From Massilia polaris (GTDB lineage: Bacteria > Pseudomonadota > Gammaproteobacteria > Burkholderiales > Burkholderiaceae_D), in assembly GCF_012927275.1 (NCBI RefSeq), contig NZ_JABBGG010000005.1, positions 124,001 to 188,000 on the forward strand: DNA of 64,000 nt. The letters run 5' to 3'. Below the pieces are notes generated by a model, which was given only the letters and a program-made list of their open reading frames with translations, ran no database searches and was not told the origin of the DNA. Both the position numbers and the translations under genes were made by a program. Below are positions 29,822 through 40,951 of the stretch, in pieces; position 1 is the first letter of the stretch, and each line of letters begins with the position of its first letter.

Positions 29822-30244
29822 GTGAAAATCATTGCCGCCATTGTTGTCGTCTGCGCGAGCATGCTTGTCGCGCCGCCTGCAACAGCCCAGCGCGCCAGCG
29901 CGGTCTACAAAGGCCAGGAGGCGGCGGTCGCATGGCTCGGCCTGCTTGATTCCGGCCAGTATGCAGCAAGCTGGGACCAGGCTGCACCTCAACTCCAGCG
30001 TGCAGTGTCACGCCCGCGCTGGAAAGCCAGCGTGCCTGCTCAACGCGCGCCGCTCGGTCCCGTCGTCGCCCGGCGCCTCAAGTGGGCCAATTACGCAGAA
30101 ACGCTTCCCGACCTTTCCGCCGGACAGTACGTCATCCTTGAATACGAAACACGCTTCGCAAACAGGGTAAGTGCCGCGGAAACCGTCACGCCCATCAAGG
30201 ATGCGAATGGCATATGGAAGGTGGGCGCATATGGCATCCGCTGA
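29822..30244 (+). CDS. DUF4019 domain secreted protein
   Basis: The 140-residue protein has a signal peptide cleaved near ATA-Q (residue 23). A DUF4019 domain follows, recognisable from A-V-A-W-L-x-L-L-D-x-G-x-Y-x-x-S-W-x-x-A-A and the late Y-V-I-L-E-Y-E-T-x-F block, and the protein ends W-K-V-G-A-Y-G-I-R. Function of the family is unknown. The start is GTG at 29822, because no ATG precedes the signal peptide. The product is probably periplasmic. Confidence 0.7.
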   Translation: MKIIAAIVVVCASMLVAPPATAQRASAVYKGQEAAVAWLGLLDSGQYAASWDQAAPQLQRAVSRPRWKASVPAQRAPLGPVVARRLKWANYAETLPDLSAGQYVILEYETRFANRVSAAETVTPIKDANGIWKVGAYGIR

Positions 30245-30308
30245 CTGGGCGGGCAGGGTTACGCTCCGCATTCCGCTTGCGCGGCCCGGAACGGTCTTTT
30301 GCGTAGGC

Positions 30309-30314
30309 TATAAT
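30309..30314 (+). promoter_or_regulatory. Probable -10 box of the trmB promoter
   Basis: TATAAT in GGCTATAATGGCGG lies 56 bp upstream of the trmB ATG. No strong -35 is visible. Confidence 0.4.
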
Positions 30315-30369
30315 GGCGGTCCCGTACAGCCCGCGCTGGCTGTTTTCCAGTTCCTGAATTCCGCATTCC

Positions 30370-31089
30370 ATGTCCTCTGATACGCCACCAACCGGCCCGA
30401 ACCGGCCGATGCTTTACGACCCAACCGAACACCGCATCCGCAGCTTCGTCACGCGGGCCGGCCGCCTGTCGGTGGCGCAGGCGCGCGCGCTCGAAGAACT
30501 GGGACCAAAATTCCTGATCGAATACACCAAGGCGCCGCTCGATTACGAGCAGGCGTTCGGCCGCAAGGCACCGGTGATCCTCGAGATCGGCTTCGGCATG
30601 GGCGACACCACGTCGCACATCGCGCGCGCGATGCCGGAGAAGGACTTCATCGGTGTCGAAGTGCATACGCCGGGTGTCGGCAGCCTGCTCAAACAGATCG
30701 GCGAACAAGGGATCGCCAACCTGCGCCTGATCCAGCATGACGCGGTCGAGGTGCTGAACCAGATGATTCCGGACGGGTCGCTGGCGGGTGTCCATGTGTT
30801 TTTCCCGGACCCATGGCACAAGGCGCGCCACAACAAGCGCCGCCTCATTCAGGGGCCGTTCGTCAAGCTGCTGGCGCAGAAGTTGGGGCCGGGCGGCTAC
30901 CTTCACTGCGCGACCGACTGGGAAGATTATGCGGTGCAGATGCTGGAAGTACTGGGCGCAGAGCCGATGCTGGAGAATACCGCAGAAGGCTATGCGCCGC
31001 AGCCGGCATACCGTCCGCTGACCAAGTTCGAGAACCGCGGCCTCAAGCTCGGGCACGGCGTGTGGGACCTGGTGTTCGTTAAGAAATAG
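30370..31089 (+). CDS. trmB: tRNA (guanine-N7-)-methyltransferase
   Basis: This enzyme makes m7G46 in tRNA. The 239-residue protein shows the family signatures R-S-F-V-T-R-x-G-R near the N-terminus, the SAM-binding [12 protein letters not shown] (about residues 73-84), [12 protein letters not shown], and the catalytic V[17 protein letters not shown] block (about residue 150). Length is normal. It ends 170 bp before the defence-like operon, so trmB marks the edge of the conserved chromosome there. Confidence 0.96.
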   Translation: MSSDTPPTGPNRPMLYDPTEHRIRSFVTRAGRLSVAQARALEELGPKFLIEYTKAPLDYEQAFGRKAPVILEIGFGMGDTTSHIARAMPEKDFIGVEVHTPGVGSLLKQIGEQGIANLRLIQHDAVEVLNQMIPDGSLAGVHVFFPDPWHKARHNKRRLIQGPFVKLLAQKLGPGGYLHCATDWEDYAVQMLEVLGAEPMLENTAEGYAPQPAYRPLTKFENRGLKLGHGVWDLVFVKK

Positions 31090-31258
31090 CGCGCGCCTTA
31101 CGCTGCACAGCTGCAAGCCGGCCGGCGGCGTTGCGCACGCAACGATTTTTCGCGAATCACTATTGTAATTTTCCAATCACCTGCCAAACTGATGCGTAGA
31201 CCGCGTGGCGCTACGGGCATCGGGCCACCACACACCTGTTGGCCACCGGAGGCAGATC

Positions 31259-32149
31259 GTGAATCGACACCTGATTTTCGTGCACGGGCGCGCGCAGCAC
31301 CAAAAAGACTCGTTGGCCCTCAAGAATGAATGGATCGATTCGCTCAAAGCTGGGCTTGCGAAAAGCGGTCTCACATTAGCCCTGCCCGATGAGCGGATCC
31401 GCTTTCCTTATTACGGGGACACGCTGGATCAAATGGCGCACGGCCTCAGCAGCAACGATGCTGCCGATGTGGTTGTTCGCGGTCTCGACCTTTCTGCGAG
31501 TGAAGAGGAATTCTTTGAAGCCTACCTTGCCGAGATGGTCAGCGCGGGCAAGCTTTCCCAGGCCGAGATCGAGGCGGCAACGCGCGGCCTCGACATCAGG
31601 CGGGGCCCGTTGAATTGGGGATGGGTGCAGGCGATCCTCAGCGTGCTGGATAAAACGGCGCCGGGAGTCAGCGCAGCCAGCGTGGCATTGTTCACCAACG
31701 ACGTCTATCAATACCTTCACCAAACACCGTTTCGCATCGAAATGGATAAAGGCGTCAGGTCCGCGTTCTTGCCGGACAGCGAAGCCGTCGTTGTGAGCCA
31801 TTCGCTCGGCACCGTCATCGCCTATAACGTGCTGAGCAATGACGATGCCGCACCGGCGCTGCGCGTTCCTTTGTTTGTTACGCTCGGATCCCCGCTCGCG
31901 GTCAGTGCAGTAAAGGCGAGGTTGCCGCCCGTCGCCCATCCGAAAAACGTCGATCACTGGTACAACGCGATGGACAAGCGCGATGTGGTATCGCTGTTCC
32001 CGCTGACGTCGGATCATTTTGCGGTTTTCCCGCAAGTTGAAAACAACACCGGTGTGAACAATCCCACGGCCAACCACCACGGCATATCCGGCTACCTCGA
32101 AGACCAACATGTCGCAAGGCGCATCTACAACGCGCTGGTCGCGCCTTAG
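31259..32149 (+). CDS. Alpha/beta hydrolase of a putative CHAT/SIR2-STAND defence operon
   Basis: This 296-residue protein begins HLIFVHGRAQ, the oxyanion-hole strand of alpha/beta hydrolases. The nucleophile elbow is S-H-S-L-G with Ser182 in VVSHSLGTVIAYNVL. Later DKRDVVSLFP and NHHGISGYL could supply Asp and His. No signal peptide is seen. I chose GTG 31259 because GGAGG lies 7 bp before it. The next gene on the same strand, 65 bp on, encodes a CHAT protease, so the hydrolase could be its substrate or an effector. Lipase, esterase or peptidase activity cannot be told apart here. Confidence 0.75.
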   Translation: MNRHLIFVHGRAQHQKDSLALKNEWIDSLKAGLAKSGLTLALPDERIRFPYYGDTLDQMAHGLSSNDAADVVVRGLDLSASEEEFFEAYLAEMVSAGKLSQAEIEAATRGLDIRRGPLNWGWVQAILSVLDKTAPGVSAASVALFTNDVYQYLHQTPFRIEMDKGVRSAFLPDSEAVVVSHSLGTVIAYNVLSNDDAAPALRVPLFVTLGSPLAVSAVKARLPPVAHPKNVDHWYNAMDKRDVVSLFPLTSDHFAVFPQVENNTGVNNPTANHHGISGYLEDQHVARRIYNALVAP

Positions 32150-32214
32150 ACCAAGGGGATGCATTGCGATGGGTGCCCGGCGCGGCCGGCTAATAACAAG
32201 AAGAGGGCAGTCCA

Positions 32215-34434
32215 ATGGTACCCCCCGAGAGCAGCGATACGGCGTTTAATGGAGAAAATCCTTCCGGCACGGGCCGAGTCGAGGTGATAGTAGGCAATGC
32301 CGATCTGCGCTTTACCGAGCAAACGCTGCTGGTGGGGCACTATCGATCGGCGATGCTGACCGGTGCGGAAGCGGTGATCGATGGGCTTCTTGGCGGCCGC
32401 ATGAGCCGCGCGATGCTTGCAGGAGTCTATCCGGGCGCGCCCGGCTCGCATCAGGTATTTCGTAATCCTTGCGATCGTGAGGACGGTGCGGGCCCGGTCT
32501 GCCTGCCCACCGTGGTTGTCGCCGGTTTGGGCGATGAAGGCGAGTTGCGCGCAGCTGACCTTGTTCATAGCGTTCGCCAGGCAATCCTGGCCTATGCGCA
32601 ACGCTTATCCGAGGCGCATCCCGATTCGCCGCTATTGGAATTTTCCATGGCGGCGACCCTGGCCGGCAGTGGCGGAAGTGGCATCACCGCGGCCAGTTCT
32701 GCGCTGGCCATTGTCCAGGCCGCGCATGAGGCCAATTCGAAGCTGCGGCTGGTCGAGGGGTGGCCACGGTTGCGCCGGCTGACCCTGGTAGAACTGTACC
32801 TCGAGCGAGCCATCGAGGCCTGGCACGCGCTGCATATGCAGGAGCTGGCGGATCGGAACATGCTGACCTTGGTCGGGAAAATCCATGCTGGCCCTGGCGG
32901 ACTTCGCCGTTTGCCCGACACCAGTTACCGCGGCACGAGTTACGATTTCATCAGCGCCCTCCAGTTCGCCGGGCCGGCCGCGAAATATCCGGGCATCGCG
33001 TATACGCTCGACACCAGGCGTGCCCGGGCAGAGGTGCATGCGCACCGTGCGCAAGCCACGCTGGTCCGCGAGCTGGTAGCGAAAGCGTCGAACGAACCCG
33101 CCACCAATCCGGAAATCGGGCGCACCCTGTTCAATTTGCTGATTCCGGTCGAAATGGAACCGTTCCTCGGCGGCTCCAGCGAACTGGTTATGGAGCTTGA
33201 CCGCGCTACTGCCGGCATTCCCTGGGAACTGCTGGATACGAATGCCGATGTGGATGCCGCCGACAAGCGGCCGTGGTCTATTCGCAGCAAGCTCGTTCGC
33301 AAGCTGCAGCTCAACGATTTTCGCCCAATCCTTCGTCCCGCCGGTCTCGGCGATAAAGTGCTGATCATTGGCGATCCGAAAACCAGTTCGCCGGCCTATC
33401 CGCCGCTGCCCGGAGCAAAGCGCGAAGCACTTACCGTTGCCGAACAGCTGACCCGCAGCGGGGGTATTCACCGGAACCAGGTGACATTACGCGCCGATCA
33501 GAACGACGCCAACGCCATCCTGATCGCATTGCTGAAAGATCCTTACCAGATCGTTCACGTGGCCGGCCATGGCGAGCCGGACGAGCACGGTGGCGTGGTG
33601 CTGTCAGGCGACGGGGCTTTTCTGGGCGCCAGTGAGATCAATGCGATGCGTAACATTCCGGACCTGGTTTTCCTTAACTGCTGTCATTCGGCAGGGCGCG
33701 ATGCGTCGGCCGTCCTGGTGCCCTACGACCGTGCGCAATTCGCTGCGAATATCGCCGAGGCCCTGATCCGGATCGGTGTGCGCTGCGTAGTCGCCGCCGG
33801 ATGGGCTGTCAACGACAACGCAGCAGAACGCTTCGCCACCGAATTCTATGTCGCATTGCTCAACGGTTCGCGTTTCATCGAGGCGGTCGGCCAGGCGCGC
33901 GCGGCCACGTGGACTGCCTATCCTGGCTGCAATACATGGGCGGCCTATCAATGTTACGGCGATCCCGACTGGCGCTGGCGCAGCGCGCGTGCGGCCGACA
34001 CGGCCAGGCGTCTGGCAATTCCACTGAGCGAAGAGTTCAGCGTCATCTCCTCGCCAGTGTCGCTGGCAATGGCGCTTGAGACGATCGCCGTGCAGGGCAC
34101 GCTCGGCGGCAAGCCGCACGAGGTGCTGCTGGCCAAGCTGGAATACCTGGAGACCGAATTCGCCAGCCTTTGGGGCGATATCGGCTCCATCGCCGATGGC
34201 TTTGGCCGTGGCTACGCCAGTGTGCGGCATGCCGACAAATCGATCGAATGGTACCGCAGGGCAGTCTGCGCGGCCGACGGCAGCGCTTCGATGCGCGCCG
34301 CCGGTGCGCTTGGAAACCTGCTTCAGGCGCGCGCCGGCGCCTCGTCCGCCGCAGGCGAGGGCGATGCCGCCGAAGCGTCGGGCTGGACAGAGCGCGTCGC
34401 TGCACTTCAACAGTATTGCCCGGCTAAAAGCTGA
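32215..34434 (+). CDS. CHAT-domain caspase-like protease
   Basis: The 739-residue protein ends in a CHAT (caspase HetF associated with TPRs) protease domain, about residues 380-620. The dyad is His452 in VAGHGEPDEHGG and a Cys in LNCCHSAG; Cys490 aligns with the usual L-S-A-C-x-x-G. The N-terminal 300 residues are not a known domain to me. The stretch VVVAGLGDEGEL and the helix after it recall the N-terminal domain of leucyl aminopeptidases. About 100 further residues follow the CHAT domain. The ATG follows AGAGGGCAG. A SIR2-STAND gene comes 52 bp later. Confidence 0.85.
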   Translation: MVPPESSDTAFNGENPSGTGRVEVIVGNADLRFTEQTLLVGHYRSAMLTGAEAVIDGLLGGRMSRAMLAGVYPGAPGSHQVFRNPCDREDGAGPVCLPTVVVAGLGDEGELRAADLVHSVRQAILAYAQRLSEAHPDSPLLEFSMAATLAGSGGSGITAASSALAIVQAAHEANSKLRLVEGWPRLRRLTLVELYLERAIEAWHALHMQELADRNMLTLVGKIHAGPGGLRRLPDTSYRGTSYDFISALQFAGPAAKYPGIAYTLDTRRARAEVHAHRAQATLVRELVAKASNEPATNPEIGRTLFNLLIPVEMEPFLGGSSELVMELDRATAGIPWELLDTNADVDAADKRPWSIRSKLVRKLQLNDFRPILRPAGLGDKVLIIGDPKTSSPAYPPLPGAKREALTVAEQLTRSGGIHRNQVTLRADQNDANAILIALLKDPYQIVHVAGHGEPDEHGGVVLSGDGAFLGASEINAMRNIPDLVFLNCCHSAGRDASAVLVPYDRAQFAANIAEALIRIGVRCVVAAGWAVNDNAAERFATEFYVALLNGSRFIEAVGQARAATWTAYPGCNTWAAYQCYGDPDWRWRSARAADTARRLAIPLSEEFSVISSPVSLAMALETIAVQGTLGGKPHEVLLAKLEYLETEFASLWGDIGSIADGFGRGYASVRHADKSIEWYRRAVCAADGSASMRAAGALGNLLQARAGASSAAGEGDAAEASGWTERVAALQQYCPAKS

Positions 34435-34486
34435 ACGATGGCGGCTGGCCCGCCGGTGCGCCGGCGACTTCCTTCAAGGGGACCGT

Positions 34487-37441
34487 ATGTCCAAGAACTA
34501 TGCAATCGATCCGGTTCTGGTGGAGCGCTTCGCGCATGGAAATGGCACCATTTTTGTCGGCGCCGGCATCTCGCTCGGGGCACGATTGCCATCCTGGTCG
34601 AAACTGATGGCGCCGCTACGCAAGGACTTGGGCGCCGAGGTCGGCGAGGGGGCGAGCTATCTCGACATCGCCGAGCTGTATGAGACCAAGCACAGCCGCG
34701 GAGTCCTGATTCAATACCTGAAGGACCAATTGGGTGACGTCCGGTTCCAGTTGACGCAGACTCATGAGCTGATTGTGAGCATGCCGGTCCAGCGGATCTA
34801 CACAACGAATTTCGACAGCCTGTTGGAACAGGCGTCGCGCAAAAAACAGATCAACCGAAACGTCATCTTCAACGCGTCGCACGTGGGATTTTCGGACACC
34901 TCCACCTTGTCGATCGTGAAGCTGCACGGCGACCTGGACGATGCGGATTCGCTGGTGATCAGCGCCAAGGATTACTACAGCTATTTCAACCGCAATCCGG
35001 CTGTGGCAGATCTCCTCAAGGTCGAACTGCAAACGCACACGGTGCTGTTTCTCGGCTATAGCTTCAGCGACCCGAACTTCGGGATGGTTTTAGGTAAAGT
35101 CGCCGCGCAGTCGGGTTCGGTCCGGCCCTTGCTGTACAGCCTGCAGTTGCAGCCGACGGCGCTGGCGATGCAGGCGCTGCATGCACGCGGTGTCAAGGTC
35201 ATTCCGATACCCGAAAAAGGCGGCACACCGAAGGCCGATGAAGAGATCGAGCAGTGGTTGCGTTGCTTCCGGAAGGCGTTGATTCGCTATGATCGTCGCA
35301 AATCATGTGGGCAACTGACCGGGGATGGCGTGCGTGGCCAGTTCGCGGCCCCGCAGTTTCCGCATTCGACATTCCGGATGCACACGCGCAGTCGCATTGA
35401 AGCAGGCCTGCAATCGGATTTTCGGGTGGTTGTCGTCAAGGGCGAAGCCGGCGTCGGCAAGACGACCCTGGTCGCCGCCGCTGTGGCCGACTGCGTGCAT
35501 AGTGGCGGGATTATTTCGATAACCGATGCGTTCGAGCAGGTGATCTGGGTGGGGAGTTCCGTCAACCAAGACCAGTGTGATCATTCAACTCCCCGCCATG
35601 AAGAGGGTTGCGCCGCATGCAAGGAGCAGCGGGCGGCGCACCAGGTCGCCCATCTTGAGCGCATCCTCGATGCGATCGCCCTCGCGCTCGATGAATTTAC
35701 CGCGCCCGGGAAGGCTCGGGAGTTGGACGCTGATCGGATAAAGCGCAAGCGTTTGCGGATCAACGGACTGCTCCAGGAACGCAAGGTCATCGTGGTGCTG
35801 GAAGACCTGCCGCGCGATGCCGAAGAGGTCAAGCATTGGCTCGAGAACGCCGGGCCCTATGCGAATCCGAAAAGCCGGATTATTGTGACATCCCGTACTG
35901 CTGTCGTGACCGGCTTTGTCGTCGAGGTCGAGCGCTTGTCGCATGAAGAAGCCGTCGAGATGGTGGGCGAGTGCGCGCGCTCGCTGATGCTGCGGCGGCA
36001 TATTGCGGCCGGACTCAGTGAGGAACTGGTTCAGCGGCTGGCGCGTGAAACCTGTGGCAACCCCCAGACAATCCGGATGGCCGTCGGACTGATTGTAGGG
36101 ACCGGCAAACTCGACGCGGCATGCCTTGGCGATGCCGACAACTGGGCCCGGGGTGGCGATTCGAATATTGGCCGCTTGTTTGATATTTACATCGCACGGA
36201 TATGGGATGCAATGACTGCCAGCGCGTGCACTGTCTTAAGCGCAATGCTCGCGTTTCCGGACAGCGTGCCAGTGCCTTCGCGCTTGCTGCGCAAGGCCGC
36301 GGCGCTCGATGCCACCCTCTTCAGCAAGGGCGCGGAGCTCATTGTCCGCTTCGGCATTGTCGAGCGTGATGTGGCCAACGATACGTTCCGGATGCAGTCG
36401 ATCCTGCGCGATTATCTGCAAAAGTTCGTGGATCAGCGAAGCGTGGACGAAGCATGCGACGCATTGGCGAAACACCTGCTCACCTTTCTCGGCGACAGGA
36501 ACGTTCTGTGCCGGCCCGAGATCGATGCCCCGTACTGGAACACGCTGGTGCGCGACGAAATGGCAAAGGTGGATCCGTACTGGCCGATTATCCGCCATGT
36601 CATGCAGCGCGCTGTCGCGAAAGGATGCGTAGCGAAATTTGTCATGTTGCTGACCCATTACATGGATAGCCGATTCCTGAATACCGACCGGCTGGCATTC
36701 CTTGGAAATGCGCTTGCCGAGATGGATGGGGCTGATCCGCATTTGGCGGCCCTGCTTCGCATCGATGCGCTGGCCTGGACCTACATCGAGGAGGGCTTGC
36801 ACAAACAGGCGCAAGACGAAATCAAGAAGGGCCTGGAACTACTCAACGGCAACCATGGTGTGGAACTTCGCGCGATTGCCGACGCATGGTTTGCACGCAT
36901 AGAGGGATCGAGCGGGCGATTTGTGAACGCCACTCAAAAAATCGCTGATGCGATCGCATTGGCAAAAACCATTCCAACACAATATTGGATCGAGGCGCGC
37001 GTGAAAATGATCGCGGGCGATCTGGAAATGATGCAAAAGAACGCGAGCTGCGCCCTGGAACTGTACAGGGAGGCCGAGGCGCTTGCCGAACAGTACGGTG
37101 GCGAGGGACACGGGTACCAGACCCGGCCCCGCATCGGGATTGCATTACTGGAACTGAAACGCGATTCCGAAGCGCGCCGTATCTTCAAGACGCTCGAGGA
37201 GAACGCCAAGGTGGCGACTGGGCGCCTGTACGGCGAATATGGGCTGGCGCTGGCCGACGCGCGTGCCGAGGCTACCCCGGCATCCTCGCTTCGATTACGG
37301 AATGTACGCCGCGAGATCGCACGCCGCGACAGCGGCAATGTGTTGATGGGTCTCGCCAATCGCCTGTATCAAGAGATTTCGTCGGAAAGTATGGTAAGCG
37401 CCGAGGCACGGCCGCCGGCCGCTGTCCTGTTCCCGAACTGA
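34487..37441 (+). CDS. SIR2-STAND NTPase with TPR-like C-terminus
   Basis: The 984-residue protein starts with a SIR2 domain: FVGAGIS (from about residue 23), YTTNFDSLLE with N108, and KLHGD with H147, so the NAD-binding and catalytic residues are intact. A STAND/NB-ARC-type ATPase follows, with P-loop GEAGVGKTT at 319-327 and Walker B KVIVVLED at 433-440. A winged-helix-like part and an alpha-helical TPR-like region (about 720-960) come after it. This matches the SIR2-STAND (Avs5-like) layout known in anti-phage proteins. An AAGGGG site precedes the ATG. Base composition looks a little less GC-rich than in its neighbours. Confidence 0.85.
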   Translation: MSKNYAIDPVLVERFAHGNGTIFVGAGISLGARLPSWSKLMAPLRKDLGAEVGEGASYLDIAELYETKHSRGVLIQYLKDQLGDVRFQLTQTHELIVSMPVQRIYTTNFDSLLEQASRKKQINRNVIFNASHVGFSDTSTLSIVKLHGDLDDADSLVISAKDYYSYFNRNPAVADLLKVELQTHTVLFLGYSFSDPNFGMVLGKVAAQSGSVRPLLYSLQLQPTALAMQALHARGVKVIPIPEKGGTPKADEEIEQWLRCFRKALIRYDRRKSCGQLTGDGVRGQFAAPQFPHSTFRMHTRSRIEAGLQSDFRVVVVKGEAGVGKTTLVAAAVADCVHSGGIISITDAFEQVIWVGSSVNQDQCDHSTPRHEEGCAACKEQRAAHQVAHLERILDAIALALDEFTAPGKARELDADRIKRKRLRINGLLQERKVIVVLEDLPRDAEEVKHWLENAGPYANPKSRIIVTSRTAVVTGFVVEVERLSHEEAVEMVGECARSLMLRRHIAAGLSEELVQRLARETCGNPQTIRMAVGLIVGTGKLDAACLGDADNWARGGDSNIGRLFDIYIARIWDAMTASACTVLSAMLAFPDSVPVPSRLLRKAAALDATLFSKGAELIVRFGIVERDVANDTFRMQSILRDYLQKFVDQRSVDEACDALAKHLLTFLGDRNVLCRPEIDAPYWNTLVRDEMAKVDPYWPIIRHVMQRAVAKGCVAKFVMLLTHYMDSRFLNTDRLAFLGNALAEMDGADPHLAALLRIDALAWTYIEEGLHKQAQDEIKKGLELLNGNHGVELRAIADAWFARIEGSSGRFVNATQKIADAIALAKTIPTQYWIEARVKMIAGDLEMMQKNASCALELYREAEALAEQYGGEGHGYQTRPRIGIALLELKRDSEARRIFKTLEENAKVATGRLYGEYGLALADARAEATPASSLRLRNVRREIARRDSGNVLMGLANRLYQEISSESMVSAEARPPAAVLFPN

Positions 37442-37468
37442 GCGTGTGCCGCAACTGGATGCCGCGCG

Positions 37469-39289
<1,821 letters not shown>

Positions 39290-39291
39290 TT

Positions 39292-40125
39292 CTAGTGCAC
39301 CCAAACTACCCATCCGTAATGCGAGCTGGCGAGCACGATCAGCCCGAACACGATGCGGTACCAGGCGAATACCGTGAAGTCATGGGTGCTGATGAAGCGC
39401 AGCAGCCAGCGCACGCACATGAATGCGGAAATGAAGGCCGAGATCGAGCCGAGCGTGAACATCGGCAGGTCGGCCAGGGTCAGGATGTGGCGCTCCTTGA
39501 TCAGCGAGTACACGGTGGCCAGCATCAGCGTCGGGATCGCGAGGAAGAACGAAAATTCGGTGGCGACCCGGCGCGGCAGGCCGAAGGCCATGCCGCCGAT
39601 GATGGTGGCGCCGGAGCGGCTGGTGCCCGGAATCAGCGCGGCGGCCTGGGCGATGCCGACCTTGAACGCGTCGGTGATGCTCATGTCGTCGACGCTTTCG
39701 AAGCGCACCGCCGGCGGGCACAGCTTGTGGTGGCGCTCGACGATCAGGATCACGATGCCGCCGATGATGAACGCCAGCGCGACCGGCACCGGCGAGAACA
39801 GCGCGGCCTTGATCGCATTGCCGAAAATTAGCCCGAGCAGCGCCAGCGGCAGGAAAGCCACGAAGACATTCAGCACGAATTTCTGTGCCTTCCGGTCATG
39901 AGTGATGCCGCTGAAGATCGACACGATGCGCTTCCTGTACTCCCAGCACACGGCGAGGATGGCGCCGGCCTGGATCACGATTTCGAAAACTTTCGCCTTT
40001 TCGTCGGTAAAGTTCAGCAAGCTGCCCGCCAAAATCAGGTGGCCGGTGGAGGAAATGGGGAGAAATTCGGTCAACCCTTCGACCACGCCCATGAGGATGG
40101 CTTTTACCGCGATGATGATATCCAT
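39292..40125 (-). CDS. uppP: Undecaprenyl-diphosphatase UppP/BacA
   Basis: This integral membrane phosphatase recycles undecaprenyl pyrophosphate for cell-wall synthesis and gives bacitracin tolerance. The 277-residue protein has the first motif G[16 protein letters not shown] near residue 20 and the second P-G-T-S-R-S-G near residue 165, with about eight membrane helices. It is upstream of recQ on the same strand. The 246-bp gap before it (40126-40371) holds no gene that I can see. Confidence 0.97.
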   Translation of the reverse strand: MDIIIAVKAILMGVVEGLTEFLPISSTGHLILAGSLLNFTDEKAKVFEIVIQAGAILAVCWEYRKRIVSIFSGITHDRKAQKFVLNVFVAFLPLALLGLIFGNAIKAALFSPVPVALAFIIGGIVILIVERHHKLCPPAVRFESVDDMSITDAFKVGIAQAAALIPGTSRSGATIIGGMAFGLPRRVATEFSFFLAIPTLMLATVYSLIKERHILTLADLPMFTLGSISAFISAFMCVRWLLRFISTHDFTVFAWYRIVFGLIVLASSHYGWVVWVH

Positions 40126-40371
40126 GTATTCGGCGAAAACGTGCGTCTGTGTTGAGTAAAGAAAGACCGGAAGGCGTTACGGTGCGGGCTCGAAGCTTAC
40201 CACGACTAGCCCGCTCGCTATGGTTCTGGAGCAACAGCGACCGGATGTTTCGCCGCTTTCTCAACCTTGTGATTGTATTCGCAAGCCCCGGGCGGCGCAT
40301 TGACGATTAATCAACGCATACGCAGCTGGGTCGACCCTTGCCGAACCCATTATTGCCCGCATCTGTTGACG

Positions 40372-40575
40372 ATGATGAAACACAAGCTCAATTGGAAGCG
40401 GCCGCTTTTCTATCTGCTGCTGCCGATATTTTTCGTGATGGTGTTTCTTGGCTTTCCGCTACCCGTCGCGCCGCCGCCGGCGCTCAAGCCGGCCCAGGAG
40501 CAAACCGAAATGATCAAGAAGAAGAAACGTGTCCGCCTTACCGGACGCATCCCGGAAGACAGCACCGGAGAGTGA
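40372..40575 (+). CDS. Small single-pass membrane protein, hypothetical
   Basis: The 67-residue product has one transmembrane helix (about residues 11-28, FYLLLPIFFVMVFLGF). A Pro-rich segment follows, then a basic tail K-K-K-K-R-V-R. The start is either of two ATGs (40372 or 40375). No ribosome binding site is strong. It converges with the YkgJ-like gene, the two stops being adjacent. I do not recognise a family. Confidence 0.45.
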   Translation: MMKHKLNWKRPLFYLLLPIFFVMVFLGFPLPVAPPPALKPAQEQTEMIKKKKRVRLTGRIPEDSTGE

Positions 40576-40576
40576 A

Positions 40577-40858
40577 TCAAGCCTGCGGCGCCGTCGCCCG
40601 TTCCAGGTCGCTCAACCACTGGAGCGCATATTCCCTCGATGGGCCACACATTTCTGCGGAGGCCTGCAGGCCGGCGCAAAAGGCCGGTCGGTCGGGGTGG
40701 CCGAAGATCGCGCAACCGTTGTCGTCGTTCAGCTGAACGCAGCGCACGCCAGCCGGTTTACCGTTCGGCATGCCGGGAATCGGCAAGGTGATCGAGGGAG
40801 CGGTGCAGCATGCGCCGCATCCTGCACGGCAGCTGACTTTGTTTGCACTGGCGGACAT
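40577..40858 (-). CDS. YkgJ-family cysteine cluster protein
   Basis: The 93-residue protein has the opening cluster C-R-A-G-C-G-A-C-C, and further cysteines in RCVQL, GCAIF, FCAGL and MCG. This is the pattern of the YkgJ/UPF0153 metal-binding family, some members of which bind zinc or Fe-S clusters. The ATG giving [10 protein letters not shown] is preferred to a longer open form because the cluster then starts at the usual distance. Function is unknown. Confidence 0.75.
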   Translation of the reverse strand: MSASANKVSCRAGCGACCTAPSITLPIPGMPNGKPAGVRCVQLNDDNGCAIFGHPDRPAFCAGLQASAEMCGPSREYALQWLSDLERATAPQA

Positions 40859-40951
40859 GGGCAAGTTCGGAAAGAGGGTGCGACAGTATATCTTGGGGCC
40901 GATGCGCATGCCGCTCTGCCGTGCTACGTAATCTGTTTGAAATTGCGTGCG

